Assembly: GCF_020404405.1 (NCBI RefSeq)
Contig: NZ_JAIZDA010000009.1
Coordinates: forward strand, 62,001-126,000
DNA: 64,000 bases
DNA from: Novosphingobium sp. FKTRR1
GTDB taxonomy: Bacteria > Pseudomonadota > Alphaproteobacteria > Sphingomonadales > Sphingomonadaceae
Direction of reading: 5' to 3'
Made by a program: the position numbers and the translations under genes. The first letter of the stretch is position 1. Each line of letters starts with the position of its first letter. Of this stretch, positions 18,037 through 28,137 are shown one piece after another. The notes below the pieces were generated by a model. It was not told where the DNA came from. It saw only the letters and a program-made list of their open reading frames with translations, and ran no database searches.

Positions 18037-19659
18037 TCAGAAATCGCGCGCCTTCCATGTTGGAAAGCCCAGCGGACGCACGGCAAACAGCATGCTGCGC
18101 CCATCCTGCCAGACCAGTTGCAGGCGCGGATCGGGGCGGTTGGGCAGGCCTGTATCGATCAGCCATACGTAGTCGACACGTTCGATTGGGGCGTACTTCA
18201 GCGCGTTGTCGACACTGCGCAAGCGCCGCCCCTGGCACCGTTGCGACCACACGAACTCGGACGGGTCGGCGGTAAAATTGCGGCCCGGACGGAAACGCGG
18301 AATCACCATGTGCAGGCCCGGCACCGCCCAGTTGTCGTTCACCCACGCCTGCCGATAAAGGCTGGCAAGGCTGGCAAGGTGATCGCGCCGGGTATTGCGC
18401 CACGATTCGTCAAGGCAGGAGTGTTCGACAAAGGCCAGCACGCGGCTGCCCGGTTCGACCATGTGCAGCGCGGCCAGCTGCTTGCGGTAATCCTGCGCGT
18501 AGTCGGCAAAACTTGCGCCGGTCACGACCAACCGCACAGCCAGCAGCGCGATCCCGGCGTATGCGACGATCCGCGCGCGGTTGCCCGGGGCGCGGCTCCA
18601 GTCCTGCAGGCCCAGCAGCAACATGCAGGCCACAGGCAGCAGGCGCACGTCGACGAAGTTGCTGCCGTTGATGTCGCTGGGAATCGCCACGAACAGCGCC
18701 AAGACCGCAAAACCGGGCAGGAACTGATGCCATTTGAAACGTCCGCCCGCGATCCAGCCGAACAGGATCAAGCCGTAGCAAGCGATCGTGGTGATGGCAT
18801 CGAGCACCAGCGACTGGTCGCGCAACGTCAGCGCCAAGTACCAGTACTTCTGGTCCCAGCGCCAGTTGTTCATGCTGCGCGCCGGCTCGGGTGAAAACAG
18901 TTTCCACAGCGTGATCGTGACCACGGTGGCGAGTAGCGGCCACAGCAGTACCGCCAGCCGCTTGGCCGCGGCGCGCCAGTCGTAGCCCGCCAGCACGGTG
19001 CGGCTCTGCGAAGGGCGCCACCAACCAGCGGGAAGACGATCGACCTCGCGCCCGAAGGCATTGGCCGAGACCAGCAGCGCGATCAGCAGGCCGCCGATGG
19101 CATGGCACAACATCGCCACCGGTTGCGCCACGATCAGCACGGCCGCCCGGCGGGCGGGTTGCTTTTCCAGCCAGATCGCCAGCGCGAACACCGTCAGCGA
19201 CAGGCCGGTGGCCAAAATGTAGTTGAGGAAGCCGGTCAGCAGCGGAAAGCTGAACACGTACATCAGCGCCCAGGCAGCTGCGTGGCCGCCCTTGTGATTG
19301 ATGGCGCGGATCGTCGCCAGACAGCCACCGGCAAACAACCCGGTGGCCAGCACCGTGCTCCACCAGCCTGCCGCCAGAATGCCGAACTGCGCGCCCAGCA
19401 CTTTCATCAGCACGCCACCGCCGATGTTCAGCGTGAACACCCACTTCCACGTGAAGTACTTTTCCAGCGGATTGCCGGGGCCAGCCGCCTCGATCGCGGC
19501 GGCGCCCATGTGGCCGGGCAGATCGACCAGCGGGGGCACTTCGACCAGCGCGAACGGCAGGCACACCAAAAGGACCGCCAAAGCCATGCCCGGGGTCGAC
19601 AGCCACGGCAGCGCCGCGGACCTGAAATCTAGCAACCAGCCTTTTTGACGGACTTGCAT
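18037..19659 (-). CDS. Polytopic membrane protein of unknown function
   Basis: The 540-residue product has roughly ten hydrophobic helices in the first 440 residues and a soluble C-terminal part. The first periplasmic loop carries PPLVDLPGHMGAAA, a pattern reminiscent of GT-C-type membrane glycosyltransferases, but I cannot name a family with confidence. I start at the ATG that gives MQVRQKGWLL; an in-frame GTG lies 22 codons upstream. It is divergent from mutS, with about 90 bases between the starts. Confidence 0.55.
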   Translation of the reverse strand: MQVRQKGWLLDFRSAALPWLSTPGMALAVLLVCLPFALVEVPPLVDLPGHMGAAAIEAAGPGNPLEKYFTWKWVFTLNIGGGVLMKVLGAQFGILAAGWWSTVLATGLFAGGCLATIRAINHKGGHAAAWALMYVFSFPLLTGFLNYILATGLSLTVFALAIWLEKQPARRAAVLIVAQPVAMLCHAIGGLLIALLVSANAFGREVDRLPAGWWRPSQSRTVLAGYDWRAAAKRLAVLLWPLLATVVTITLWKLFSPEPARSMNNWRWDQKYWYLALTLRDQSLVLDAITTIACYGLILFGWIAGGRFKWHQFLPGFAVLALFVAIPSDINGSNFVDVRLLPVACMLLLGLQDWSRAPGNRARIVAYAGIALLAVRLVVTGASFADYAQDYRKQLAALHMVEPGSRVLAFVEHSCLDESWRNTRRDHLASLASLYRQAWVNDNWAVPGLHMVIPRFRPGRNFTADPSEFVWSQRCQGRRLRSVDNALKYAPIERVDYVWLIDTGLPNRPDPRLQLVWQDGRSMLFAVRPLGFPTWKARDF

Positions 19660-19751
19660 CAGCCCTTTAGCGCCCCTTGTGGCACCGGAATTGTCGATAT
19701 CCGGTCGCGGTGGTTTGAGAAACACGCCTGACTGGTCTAGCCACCAGCGAC

Positions 19752-22352
19752 GTGACCCTTAATGCCCCAACTCCGATGATGGCGCAATATCTTGCGCTCA
19801 AGGCCCAGGCTGGCGACTGCCTGCTGTTCTATCGCATGGGCGATTTCTTCGAGCTTTTTTTCGAAGATGCCAAGATCGCCGCGCGCGTACTCGACATCGC
19901 GCTGACCAGCCGCGGCGAGCATGATGGCGCACCGATTCCCATGTGCGGCGTGCCGGTCCATTCGGCCGAAAGCTATCTTGCCCGTCTGATCCGGGCGGGC
20001 AACCGGGTGGCGATAGCCGAGCAAGTGGAAAGCCCTGAAGAAGCCCGCAAACGCGCCGGTTCCAAGGCTTTGGTCGCGCGCGACATCGTGCGCTTCGTCA
20101 CCGCCGGAACGCTGACCGAAGAAGCGCTGCTCGAACCGCGCCGCGCCAACGTCCTGGCGGCGCTGTGCGAAGTGCGCGGGATGGTCGGGATCGCCGCCTG
20201 CGACATCTCCACTGGCCGGATGGAGCTGGAAGAATGCCCCGCCGACTTTGCCGGGGCGGCACTGGCCCGGCTGGGCGCGAGCGAGGTCGTGATGGCCGAT
20301 GGGCTGGCGGAGTTGTGGCCCGAAGCGATCGTGCGACCGGCGCCGGGCTTCGATTCGAATCGCGGTGACGCCCGCCTGCGCGAACTGCATGGTGTGGCGA
20401 CGCTGGACGGCTTTGGCATGTTCAGCCGGGCGATGCTGGCCGCTGCCGGAGGCCTGATCGACTATCTCGACCACGTCGGCCGGGGGCGGCTGCCGCTGTT
20501 GCTGCCGCCGGTGCTGCGCGCATCGGGCAGCCACATGGCGATGGACGAGGCGACGCGCTCCAGTCTGGAAATCCTTGTCTCCAGCGGCGGCGGGCGCAAA
20601 GGCAGCCTTGTCGAAGCGATCGACCGCTGCGTCACCGGCGCCGGCGCGCGGTTGCTGGCCGACGATCTGTCGGCTCCGCTCACCGATATCGGCGCCATCC
20701 GCCAACGGCTGGAACTGGTCAGCTGGCTGCACGATGACCCACTGCTGCGCGGGGATGTCCGGGCGATCCTGCGCGCAGCGCCGGATATCGGTCGCGCGCT
20801 CGGCCGGGTTGTCGCCGGGCGTGGCAGTCCCCGCGATCTGGGCCAGCTGCGCGATGGCCTGTCGGAAGCGGCGCGGTTGCGCGACCTGTTGTTCGCCCGG
20901 CCCGACCGGCCGGCGCTGGCCGAAGCCTTGCTGCCGGCCCTTGGCGGCCACGGCGCGTTGATCGATCTCTACGCCCGCGCGCTCGTTCCCGCGCCGCCGA
21001 CCGAGCGCGTGCAGGGCGGGTTCATCGCCGAAGGGTATGATGCCGGGCTTGACGAACTGCGCCGGGCTTCGGGCAATTCGCGTCGGGCGATCGCCGCGCT
21101 TGAAGCCAAATACCGCGACGAAACCGGCATTCCTGCACTGAAGATCCGCCACAACGGCGTGCTGGGCTATTTCATCGAAGTACCCGCCGGGCGCGCGGAC
21201 AAGCTGATGCAGCCCGATTCAGGCTTCACCCATCGTCAGACGATGGCCGGGGCAGTGCGTTTCAACGCACTGGCCCTGCACGAAGAGGCCAGCCGCATCG
21301 CCGAATCGGGCGGTCATTCGCTGGCGGCCGAGGAAGCCCATTTCGAGGACTTGATCGCGCGTGCGGTCGCCGTGCGTGAGGCTATCGCTGCCACTGCCGC
21401 CGCGCTTGCCCGCATCGATGTGGCCGCCAGTCAGGCCGAACGCGCAGCCGAAGGTGGCTGGAGCCTGCCGCGCGTGGTCGATGAGCCGTTGCTCGATGTG
21501 ATCGGCGGGCGCCATCCGGTGGTCGAAGCGGCCTTGGCGGGCAAGGGCGAACGCTTTGTCGCCAACGATTGCGCGCTGGTTCCCGACAACCGCCTGTGGC
21601 TGGTCGGCGGGCCGAACATGGGCGGTAAATCGACGTTCTTGCGCCAGAACGCGCTGATCGTGCTGCTGGCCCAGGCAGGTGGCTTCGTGCCTGCGCAGAG
21701 CGCGACGGTCGGGCTGGTCGACCGCCTGTTCAGCCGGGTCGGCGCGGCCGACAATCTGGCGCGCGGGCGATCGACCTTCATGGTCGAGATGGTCGAGACC
21801 GCGGCGATTCTGGCGCAGGCGAGCGAGCGCAGTTTCGTGATCCTCGATGAAGTGGGGCGCGGCACATCGACCTATGACGGTCTGGCGCTGGCTTGGGCGG
21901 TGGCCGAGGCGGTGCACGAGGTCAATCGCTGTCGGTGCCTGTTCGCCACCCACTACCACGAGCTGGCGCGGCTGGCCGAAAGCTGTGCGGCGCTCTCGCT
22001 CCACCATGTGCGTGCGCGCGAATGGAAGGGCGATCTGGTGCTGCTGCACGAACTGGCTGAGGGCCCCGCCGACAAGAGCTATGGGCTTGCCGTCGCGCGC
22101 CTTGCCGGGGTGCCGCAGCCGGTGATCCGCCGCGCCAAGGCGGTGCTCGACAAGCTGGAAAAGGGTCGCGCCGCCACCGGGGGGCTGGCTGCGGGACTCG
22201 ACGACTTGCCGCTGTTCGCCGCCGCGATCGAAGCTGCCGAGGTAAAGGTCGACGCCCTGCGCGAACGGCTCAACGGCCTCGACATTGACGCGCTGTCCCC
22301 GCGTGAGGCGCTGGACTTGCTCTATCAATTGAAGGCGCAGGCCAACGGCTGA
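19752..22352 (+). CDS. mutS: DNA mismatch repair protein MutS
   Basis: The 866-residue protein recognises base mismatches and starts methyl- or nick-directed repair. The mismatch-binding segment FYRMGDFFELFFEDA holds the Phe-X-Glu wedge (residues near 31-38). The ATPase has the P-loop GGPNMGGKST from about residue 618 and the signature FVILDEVGRGTSTYDGLALAWA. Length is normal. The start is a GTG; ATG codons eight and nine codons downstream are alternatives with no better ribosome binding site. Confidence 0.96.
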   Translation: MTLNAPTPMMAQYLALKAQAGDCLLFYRMGDFFELFFEDAKIAARVLDIALTSRGEHDGAPIPMCGVPVHSAESYLARLIRAGNRVAIAEQVESPEEARKRAGSKALVARDIVRFVTAGTLTEEALLEPRRANVLAALCEVRGMVGIAACDISTGRMELEECPADFAGAALARLGASEVVMADGLAELWPEAIVRPAPGFDSNRGDARLRELHGVATLDGFGMFSRAMLAAAGGLIDYLDHVGRGRLPLLLPPVLRASGSHMAMDEATRSSLEILVSSGGGRKGSLVEAIDRCVTGAGARLLADDLSAPLTDIGAIRQRLELVSWLHDDPLLRGDVRAILRAAPDIGRALGRVVAGRGSPRDLGQLRDGLSEAARLRDLLFARPDRPALAEALLPALGGHGALIDLYARALVPAPPTERVQGGFIAEGYDAGLDELRRASGNSRRAIAALEAKYRDETGIPALKIRHNGVLGYFIEVPAGRADKLMQPDSGFTHRQTMAGAVRFNALALHEEASRIAESGGHSLAAEEAHFEDLIARAVAVREAIAATAAALARIDVAASQAERAAEGGWSLPRVVDEPLLDVIGGRHPVVEAALAGKGERFVANDCALVPDNRLWLVGGPNMGGKSTFLRQNALIVLLAQAGGFVPAQSATVGLVDRLFSRVGAADNLARGRSTFMVEMVETAAILAQASERSFVILDEVGRGTSTYDGLALAWAVAEAVHEVNRCRCLFATHYHELARLAESCAALSLHHVRAREWKGDLVLLHELAEGPADKSYGLAVARLAGVPQPVIRRAKAVLDKLEKGRAATGGLAAGLDDLPLFAAAIEAAEVKVDALRERLNGLDIDALSPREALDLLYQLKAQANG

Positions 22353-22355
22353 TCG

Positions 22356-23000
22356 TCAGCCGCAGGGATCGTACCTGCCGGTCTCGAAGTTGCGCATGAA
22401 GGCGGAGCCGACCGGGGCATCGAGCAGATCGCGAAAGCTGTCATCACGGTTCAGCACCCTGCCCAGCGCGATGTATTCCAGCTTGCGTTCATCGAGCGGG
22501 GCAGCGCGCGGATCGCCGTCGCGCCCGCGAATGCGCCAGCCGCTGTCGGGGTAGGTGTCCCCTTCCTCGCCCATGTCGGGTTCTTCGCGGTAGATATACT
22601 CCACGGGTACGCCGTCATCGTCGATACAGGCATCGACGAGGCAGCGATCAAACCACGTCCTGTGCTCGTGGAACGGCGGGTGCGCTGCCGGATCAGCCCA
22701 TTGAATGTCCAGAATGTGTTCAATGCCGAAATCGACCGAGAGTCCGTGCTCCAGCCCCTTTTCATAGGGATCGTTGTCGAGCGTGCCGGTGAACCGCAGG
22801 CCGGACTTGCCGGTCACTTTCACCCACATCCGCTCGCCGCCATAGTCCTGCGTTTCCCACTCGTACTCGAAACCGAGCTTGACCAGATCGCCGGGAACGA
22901 CGGCCACACGCTCTTCCCGTAGCGGGATGAAGAAGGTGTAAGGGGATTCGGCCGCCGCCTCGTCGGCATCGCGCAAGCTGAAGGAATGGGGCTCGTTCAT
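22356..23000 (-). CDS. Conserved hypothetical protein, DUF2314-like centre
   Basis: The 214-residue acidic protein is soluble, with no signal peptide. The segment from about residue 35 to 100 (GDLVKLGFEYEW, ERMWVKVTG, FTGTLDNDPYEKGL) resembles the DUF2314/YegJ pattern of a small beta-rich domain, a loose resemblance only. The rest is unfamiliar. Its ATG overlaps the stop of nupC (ATGA), so it is translationally coupled to the nucleoside transporter. Function is unknown. Confidence 0.65.
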   Translation of the reverse strand: MNEPHSFSLRDADEAAAESPYTFFIPLREERVAVVPGDLVKLGFEYEWETQDYGGERMWVKVTGKSGLRFTGTLDNDPYEKGLEHGLSVDFGIEHILDIQWADPAAHPPFHEHRTWFDRCLVDACIDDDGVPVEYIYREEPDMGEEGDTYPDSGWRIRGRDGDPRAAPLDERKLEYIALGRVLNRDDSFRDLLDAPVGSAFMRNFETGRYDPCG

Positions 23001-24271
23001 GCCAGCCCCAGAAACAACCCCGCCAGCGCGGCGCTCATCAGGTTGGACAGGGCACCTGCGGTCAGGGCGCGGATGCCGAGGCGCGCGATCACCGGGCGCT
23101 GGTTGGGGGCAAGACTGCCGGCCACCGCCATCTGGATCGCGATCGAGCTGAAGTTGGCAAAACCGCACAGCGCGAACGTGACGATGGCCACGGTGTGTGC
23201 GGACAGCGTCTTGGCCTGTCCCAGATCGATGAAGGCGACGAATTCGTTGAGCACGATCTTGGCCCCGAACAGGCCGCCCGCCTGCGTCGCTTCGGCCCAG
23301 TTCGGCGCGCCCAGCAGCCAGAACACCGGCGCGAACAGGTAGCCCAGCACAAGCTGGAACGACAGGTCGGGATGGCCGAACCAACTGCCTGCCCACGCAA
23401 ACACGCCGTTGGCCAGCGCCACCAGCGCGACGAAGGCCAGCACCATCGCACCGACGGCAACGGCCAGCTTGACCCCGGTCTGCGCGCCCTGGCTGGCGGC
23501 CATGATCAGGTTGGCGGGGCGCTCCTCGCCCGGATCGACCACGTCGGCCTGTCGATTTGCCCCGGTATGCGGATTGGGGAGCGGTGCTTCGCCCGACATT
23601 TCAGGCGGGGCGGGCGGTTCGTCGGGCATCATCAGCTTGGCCATCAGCACGCCACCCGGAGCCGACATGAACGCAGCGGCGACCAGAAAGTCGATGCGGA
23701 TACCCATCGCGGCATAGGCGGCAAGGATGGTTCCCGCCACGCCCGCCATGCCCACGGTCATCACGCAGAACATTTGCGCGGGGGCAAGGCCCGCCAGATA
23801 GGGCCGGATCACCAGCGGCGATTCGCTTTGACCGACAAATATGTTCGAGGCCGCGCACAGCGCCTCGACCCGGCTGATGCCCGTCACGCGCTCAAGCCCG
23901 CCACCGATCCAGCGGATCACCAGTTGCATGATCCCGAGGTAGTAGAGGATCGAGATCAGCGCGGCGAAGAACACGATCGTCGGCAGCGCCGAAATGGCAA
24001 AGCTGCGCCCGCCGATCTCGGGCGAGGCGATCGGCCCGAACACGAAGGCGACGCCTTCGCGGGCAAAGCCGAGCAGCCCCTCCACCCCGTGCGCGGCGCC
24101 CTGCAACGCGGCATTGCCGGGCGGAAAATACAGCACCAGCGCGGCAAGGCCCGCCTGCAGCGCAAAGGCCGGTGCCACCACCCGCAGGCGGATCGCGCGG
24201 CGGTTGGACGACAGCAGCACGGCAACCAGCAGGATGAGCGCCATCCCGAACAGACTGTGAAGGATCGACAT
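22997..24271 (-). CDS. nupC: Concentrative nucleoside transporter, NupC/CNT family
   Basis: The 424-residue inner-membrane protein imports nucleosides using a proton or sodium gradient. Family motifs include NIFVGQSESPLVIRPYL, the substrate-contact region GVAGTILAAYAAMGI, and FALCGFANFSSIAIQ near the end. A hydrophilic insert of about 45 residues, rich in Pro and Glu, separates the two halves. The start at MSILHSLFGM places the first helix at the N-terminus; the open frame runs far upstream but has no coding character there. A small uncharacterised gene overlaps its stop. Confidence 0.9.
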   Translation of the reverse strand: MSILHSLFGMALILLVAVLLSSNRRAIRLRVVAPAFALQAGLAALVLYFPPGNAALQGAAHGVEGLLGFAREGVAFVFGPIASPEIGGRSFAISALPTIVFFAALISILYYLGIMQLVIRWIGGGLERVTGISRVEALCAASNIFVGQSESPLVIRPYLAGLAPAQMFCVMTVGMAGVAGTILAAYAAMGIRIDFLVAAAFMSAPGGVLMAKLMMPDEPPAPPEMSGEAPLPNPHTGANRQADVVDPGEERPANLIMAASQGAQTGVKLAVAVGAMVLAFVALVALANGVFAWAGSWFGHPDLSFQLVLGYLFAPVFWLLGAPNWAEATQAGGLFGAKIVLNEFVAFIDLGQAKTLSAHTVAIVTFALCGFANFSSIAIQMAVAGSLAPNQRPVIARLGIRALTAGALSNLMSAALAGLFLGLA

Positions 24272-24361
24272 CGCGGGGGTACTGGCTCGCAGCAAGGGGG
24301 CAGGGATGGCCGGGGTAAACGGGATTTGGCGACGGGTCAAAATGCGGCTAGTCCTTTTGTG

Positions 24362-25060
24362 ATGACCCAGACACCACCGGCATCCGTTTCCATTCCCCGC
24401 TCGTTGTTCGTATTCGCGCCGCTTTATGGCGGGCTGGTGGTGCTGGCAGGCGTGCTGGGCACCAAGATCGCCGACCTTGGTCATTGGCCGGTGCTGGGTG
24501 ACATGGCGGTGGAAAGCGGCATCTTCGCCTTCCTGTTGCTGGTCGTACTGGCCAGCACGGTCACCGAATTGCACGGCGAACAGGTGGCGCGGCGGCTGGT
24601 GCGCTATGGCTTCATTCCGCTGATCCTCTCGATGATCCTGCTCAAGCTGGTGATCGAGGTGGTGCCACCCGCCCCGATCTGGGCGCATCAGGCCGAATTC
24701 GCGCTGATTCTGGGGCAGGGCGCACGGATGCAGTTCGCCGGGCTGATTTCCTATGGCACCTCGCAGATTCTCAACGTCTATGTCTTTGCCCGACTGGCAG
24801 GCGCTGGCGTTGGCAATGGTGTTGGCAGTGGACTGATCGTGCGCGCCTGGCTGGCGAGCATGCTCAGCCAGGTGGTCGATACCGCGATTTTCATCACCAT
24901 CTCGTTTTGGGGCGTGGCCGGAGCGGACGGCACCGCCTTGCCGATCGGGCAGATGATGGCCAGCCAGGTGATCGCCAAGCTGGCGCTGTCGACCGTGATG
25001 GTACCGGTGCTGATCTGGCTGGCGGTGCGGCTGGGCCGCAGGCTTGACGCTACAGGCTAG
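24362..25060 (+). CDS. yhhQ: Queuosine precursor transporter (YhhQ/VUT family)
   Basis: The 232-residue membrane protein has six helices and the family features FAPLYGGLVVLAGVLGTKI, the first-half VVLASTVTELHG motif, and the second-half SMLSQVVDTAIFITISF segment. Characterised YhhQ imports 7-cyano- or 7-aminomethyl-7-deazaguanine for queuosine tRNA modification. It is divergent from nupC, with 90 bases between starts. I looked for a preQ1 riboswitch in that space and saw none. Confidence 0.88.
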   Translation: MTQTPPASVSIPRSLFVFAPLYGGLVVLAGVLGTKIADLGHWPVLGDMAVESGIFAFLLLVVLASTVTELHGEQVARRLVRYGFIPLILSMILLKLVIEVVPPAPIWAHQAEFALILGQGARMQFAGLISYGTSQILNVYVFARLAGAGVGNGVGSGLIVRAWLASMLSQVVDTAIFITISFWGVAGADGTALPIGQMMASQVIAKLALSTVMVPVLIWLAVRLGRRLDATG

Positions 25061-25138
25061 GGGCTGCGCCCAAAGGCGCTGAGCGGGCGCCAGCATTGGC
25101 GACGCACGAATCCGCTTCAAATTCGCGGGCGGCAGCGT

Positions 25139-26068
25139 ATGGCGGGCGGCACTATGGCTACTAACCTCGATTTCTCCGACGCCTACCGGCAATCGATGCT
25201 CGCCAAGGCGGAAACGCTGGTCGAAGCGCTGCCCTATCTGCAGCGCTACGCCGGGCGCACTTTCGTGGTGAAGTACGGCGGCCACGCGATGGGTAATCCC
25301 GAAGCGGCGCGTGACTTTGCCGAGGATGTGGTGCTGCTGAAGGCCATCGGCATCAACCCGGTGGTGGTCCACGGCGGCGGACCTCAGATCGGTGCGATGC
25401 TGAAGAAGCTGGGCGTCGAATCGCGGTTTGTCGATGGCCTGCGCGTCACTGACGCTGCCACGGCAGAGATTGCCGAAATGGTGCTCTCGGGCCGGATCAA
25501 CAAGGAGCTGGTCAGCTGGATCGCCGCCGCCGGGGGCAAGGCACTGGGCATTTCGGGCAAGGATGCCGGGCTTGTTACCGCCACCAAGGTCGAGAAGGTG
25601 ATCATCGATCCCGACAGCGGCGATGAATTGTCGGTGGATCTGGGCTTCGTCGGCGAACCCTCGCGCATCGACCCTACCATCCTGCACACCGCCAGCGCCG
25701 CCGGGATCATCCCGGTGATCGCGCCGATCGGCGTGGGCGAGGATGGCTGCACCTACAACATCAACGCCGATACGATGGCTGGCGCGATCGCCGCCGAACT
25801 GGGTGCGGCGCGGCTGTTCCTGCTGACCGACGTGCCCGGCGTGCTCGACAAGAACAAGCAATTGCTCACCGACCTGACCCCGGACGACATTGCTGCGCTG
25901 GCTGCCGAAGGCACGATCAGCGGCGGCATGATCCCCAAGCTGGAAACCTGCGTGATGGCGGTAAAGGCGGGCTGCGAGGCGGCGGTCGTGCTCGATGGGC
26001 GCGTGCCACATGCCATGCTTCTGGAAGTGTTCACCGCGCGCGGGGCAGGCACGCTGATCCGGGCCTGA
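25139..26068 (+). CDS. argB: Acetylglutamate kinase
   Basis: The 309-residue enzyme phosphorylates N-acetylglutamate, the second step of arginine biosynthesis. The amino-acid-kinase signatures are clear: [11 protein letters not shown] near residue 43, [11 protein letters not shown] near 78, and the C-terminal [31 protein letters not shown]. The N-terminal helix ([20 protein letters not shown]) is of the arginine-sensitive hexameric type. An internal ATG five codons in is an equally plausible start, since neither has a strong ribosome binding site. Confidence 0.95.
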   Translation: MAGGTMATNLDFSDAYRQSMLAKAETLVEALPYLQRYAGRTFVVKYGGHAMGNPEAARDFAEDVVLLKAIGINPVVVHGGGPQIGAMLKKLGVESRFVDGLRVTDAATAEIAEMVLSGRINKELVSWIAAAGGKALGISGKDAGLVTATKVEKVIIDPDSGDELSVDLGFVGEPSRIDPTILHTASAAGIIPVIAPIGVGEDGCTYNINADTMAGAIAAELGAARLFLLTDVPGVLDKNKQLLTDLTPDDIAALAAEGTISGGMIPKLETCVMAVKAGCEAAVVLDGRVPHAMLLEVFTARGAGTLIRA

Positions 26069-26136
26069 GGTTTGCGGCACCGGGTGCAGACCTTGCGGCT
26101 TGCGGAACAATCCGCGGGGTCGGGCGTCATGCAGGC

Positions 26137-26721
26137 ATGTCCCCTATCCTGACCAAAGCCCTTGCCGTCGCCGTTCTCGCCGTATCCCTGACCGGGTGTC
26201 AACGGCACGAGTCCAAGACCGTCGTCCTGCCCACCAGCGAATTCGGCGCGACCGAGGCCGATAACGAGCTTGATGCCAGCGCGACTCCGGCGCCTGTTGC
26301 TTCAGGGCCTGCCGCTGCGGCGCCTTCCGATCCGGCGACCCGGACGTTTTCGGCGCTGACCGCGTTTGCACCCTCGACCGACCGCGACCCGGTGGTGGTT
26401 CTGGCCAACTGGGCCAAGGCGGTGGAGCTTAAGGACTGGCGTACCGTGCGCGCTTATTGGGGCGATGGCGGAGCGCGCAGCGGGCTTGGCAACGAAGCCT
26501 TCGAAAAGCGCTGGGGCCGTTTGCACGAACCGCGCGTAACGCTTGGCAAGGGACAGCAGGAAGGCGCGGCAGGATCGCTGTTCTATACAGCGTCGGTGCG
26601 GATCGATGACGGCGGACGTGCGGTGCAGGGCGAAGTTACCCTGCGGCGGGTCAACGACGTGTCCGGCGCCAGTCCTGAGCAGCTGCGCTGGCATATCGAG
26701 CGCAGCACACTGCCGCTGTGA
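26137..26721 (+). CDS. Predicted lipoprotein of unknown function
   Basis: The 194-residue protein has a lipoprotein signal (about residues 1-20) with lipobox LTGC and Cys21 as the acylated residue. A low-complexity Ala/Pro linker leads to a C-terminal domain from about residue 75 (DRDPVVVLANWAKAVELKDWRTVRAYWGD), which resembles small NTF2-like stress domains. It lies 69 bases after argB on the same strand, so co-transcription is possible. The function is not known. Confidence 0.7.
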   Translation: MSPILTKALAVAVLAVSLTGCQRHESKTVVLPTSEFGATEADNELDASATPAPVASGPAAAAPSDPATRTFSALTAFAPSTDRDPVVVLANWAKAVELKDWRTVRAYWGDGGARSGLGNEAFEKRWGRLHEPRVTLGKGQQEGAAGSLFYTASVRIDDGGRAVQGEVTLRRVNDVSGASPEQLRWHIERSTLPL

Positions 26722-26864
26722 CGCTCCCGACGCGGCCAGCTGGTGGCGCGTCCATCGCGGTAATCTGGCGCGCATTTGCATAAGCCCTGACCGCGCCCTT
26801 AATCCGTTGCCCTCGGGCGGGGTCATCGGCTAGACGGACGCCTCTTTTCCTGAGGTGTGCCGCG

Positions 26865-27158
26865 ATGATGCTCTACACGTTGATTTCGATGATCGTGTAC
26901 CTGGTCGAGATATTCTCGACCGTGGTGATCGTGCAGGTCATTCTGGGCCTGTTGATCTCGTTCAACGTGGTGAACCTGCACAACCCCGCCGTTGCTGCCA
27001 TCTGGAAGGCGCTGTCCGCCATCATGGACCCGGTACTCAAGCCGATCCGGCGGATCATGCCCGATACCGGCGCGATCGACCTGTCGCCGATGGTGCTGCT
27101 GATCGCGCTGCGGCTGCTGATCATCTTTCTGACCGGACTTGCCGCTTCAGGCTTCTAG
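26865..27158 (+). CDS. YggT family membrane protein
   Basis: The 97-residue protein has two hydrophobic helices separated by the YggT signature [12 protein letters not shown]. YggT proteins are associated with cell-envelope and division genes and osmotic stress, but their biochemical role is unknown. TGAGGTG precedes the tandem ATG codons. The gene ends eight bases before folD, suggesting an operon. Confidence 0.85.
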   Translation: MMLYTLISMIVYLVEIFSTVVIVQVILGLLISFNVVNLHNPAVAAIWKALSAIMDPVLKPIRRIMPDTGAIDLSPMVLLIALRLLIIFLTGLAASGF

Positions 27159-27166
27159 GATATGCC

Positions 27167-28084
27167 ATGACCGATACGCTTGCACCCGTTCGCGACGGCA
27201 AGATCATCGACGGCAAGGCTTTTGCCGCTGACCTGCGCGCCAAAGTCGGCCGACTGGCCGCGCAATTCGAAGCGCAAGCCAGGCGCAAGGCGGGCCTTGC
27301 CGTGGTGCTGGTCGGCGAAGACCCCGCCAGCCAGGTCTATGTCCGTGCCAAAGGCAAGAGCACGCTTGAGGCCGGGATGGCCAGCTTCGAACACCGCCTG
27401 CCAGCGGACACTGACGAAGCCGATCTGTTGGCGCTGGTCGAAGCGCTGAACGTCGATCCGGCAGTCGATGGCATTCTGGTGCAACTGCCGCTACCCCGCC
27501 ATCTCGACGAGCAGAAGGTGATCGCCACGATCAGCCCGGACAAGGACGTCGACGGCTTTCACGTGACCAATGCGGGCCGTCTCGCAGTTGGCCAGCCCGG
27601 CTTCGTGCCATGCACCCCACTGGGTTGCCTGATGTTGCTGAAGGACCGTTTGGGCAGCCTGTCGGGGCTGGAAGCGGTGGTGATCGGTCGCTCCAACATC
27701 GTCGGCAAGCCGATGGCGCAACTGCTGCTGGCCGAAAGCTGCACGGTCACCATCGCGCACAGTCGCACGCGCGATCTGCCCGACGTGGTGCGCCGCGCCG
27801 ATATCGTGGTGGCAGCGGTCGGACGGCCCGAAATGGTCAAGGCCGACTGGGTCAAGCCGGGCGCGACCGTGATCGACGTGGGTATCAACCGCGTACCCGG
27901 CCGCGAACCTGGCAAGACTCGGCTGGTCGGCGATGTCGATTATGCGGCCGTTTCACAGGTGGCAAGCGCGATCACCCCGGTGCCGGGCGGGGTCGGGCCG
28001 ATGACCATCGCGGTGCTGTTGCGCAACACTCTGGTTGCCGCCTATGCCAATGCTGCGCTGGATCTCGCCTCCGACGCGATCTGA
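27167..28084 (+). CDS. folD: Methylenetetrahydrofolate dehydrogenase/cyclohydrolase
   Basis: The 305-residue bifunctional enzyme interconverts 5,10-methylene- and 10-formyl-tetrahydrofolate with NADP. The catalytic Lys lies in YVRAKGKST, substrate residues in GILVQLPLP, the NADP-binding loop in [17 protein letters not shown], and the C-terminal signature [15 protein letters not shown]. The start is the ATG directly after the yggT stop; the longer open frame overlaps yggT out of frame. Confidence 0.95.
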   Translation: MTDTLAPVRDGKIIDGKAFAADLRAKVGRLAAQFEAQARRKAGLAVVLVGEDPASQVYVRAKGKSTLEAGMASFEHRLPADTDEADLLALVEALNVDPAVDGILVQLPLPRHLDEQKVIATISPDKDVDGFHVTNAGRLAVGQPGFVPCTPLGCLMLLKDRLGSLSGLEAVVIGRSNIVGKPMAQLLLAESCTVTIAHSRTRDLPDVVRRADIVVAAVGRPEMVKADWVKPGATVIDVGINRVPGREPGKTRLVGDVDYAAVSQVASAITPVPGGVGPMTIAVLLRNTLVAAYANAALDLASDAI

Positions 28085-28137
28085 CGCTTTTTGCGACGGG
28101 GTTTTCGTGGCTGCCGCCATGCTTTAAGGCAGGCGGT

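Noticed and set aside
15531..18275. 914-codon plus-strand frame opposite maeB
   Set aside because: It is an antisense shadow of the malic enzyme, rich in Arg, Gly and His.
24272..24361. preQ1 riboswitch before yhhQ
   Set aside because: No compact hairpin with the A-rich tail expected for preQ1 class I was seen.
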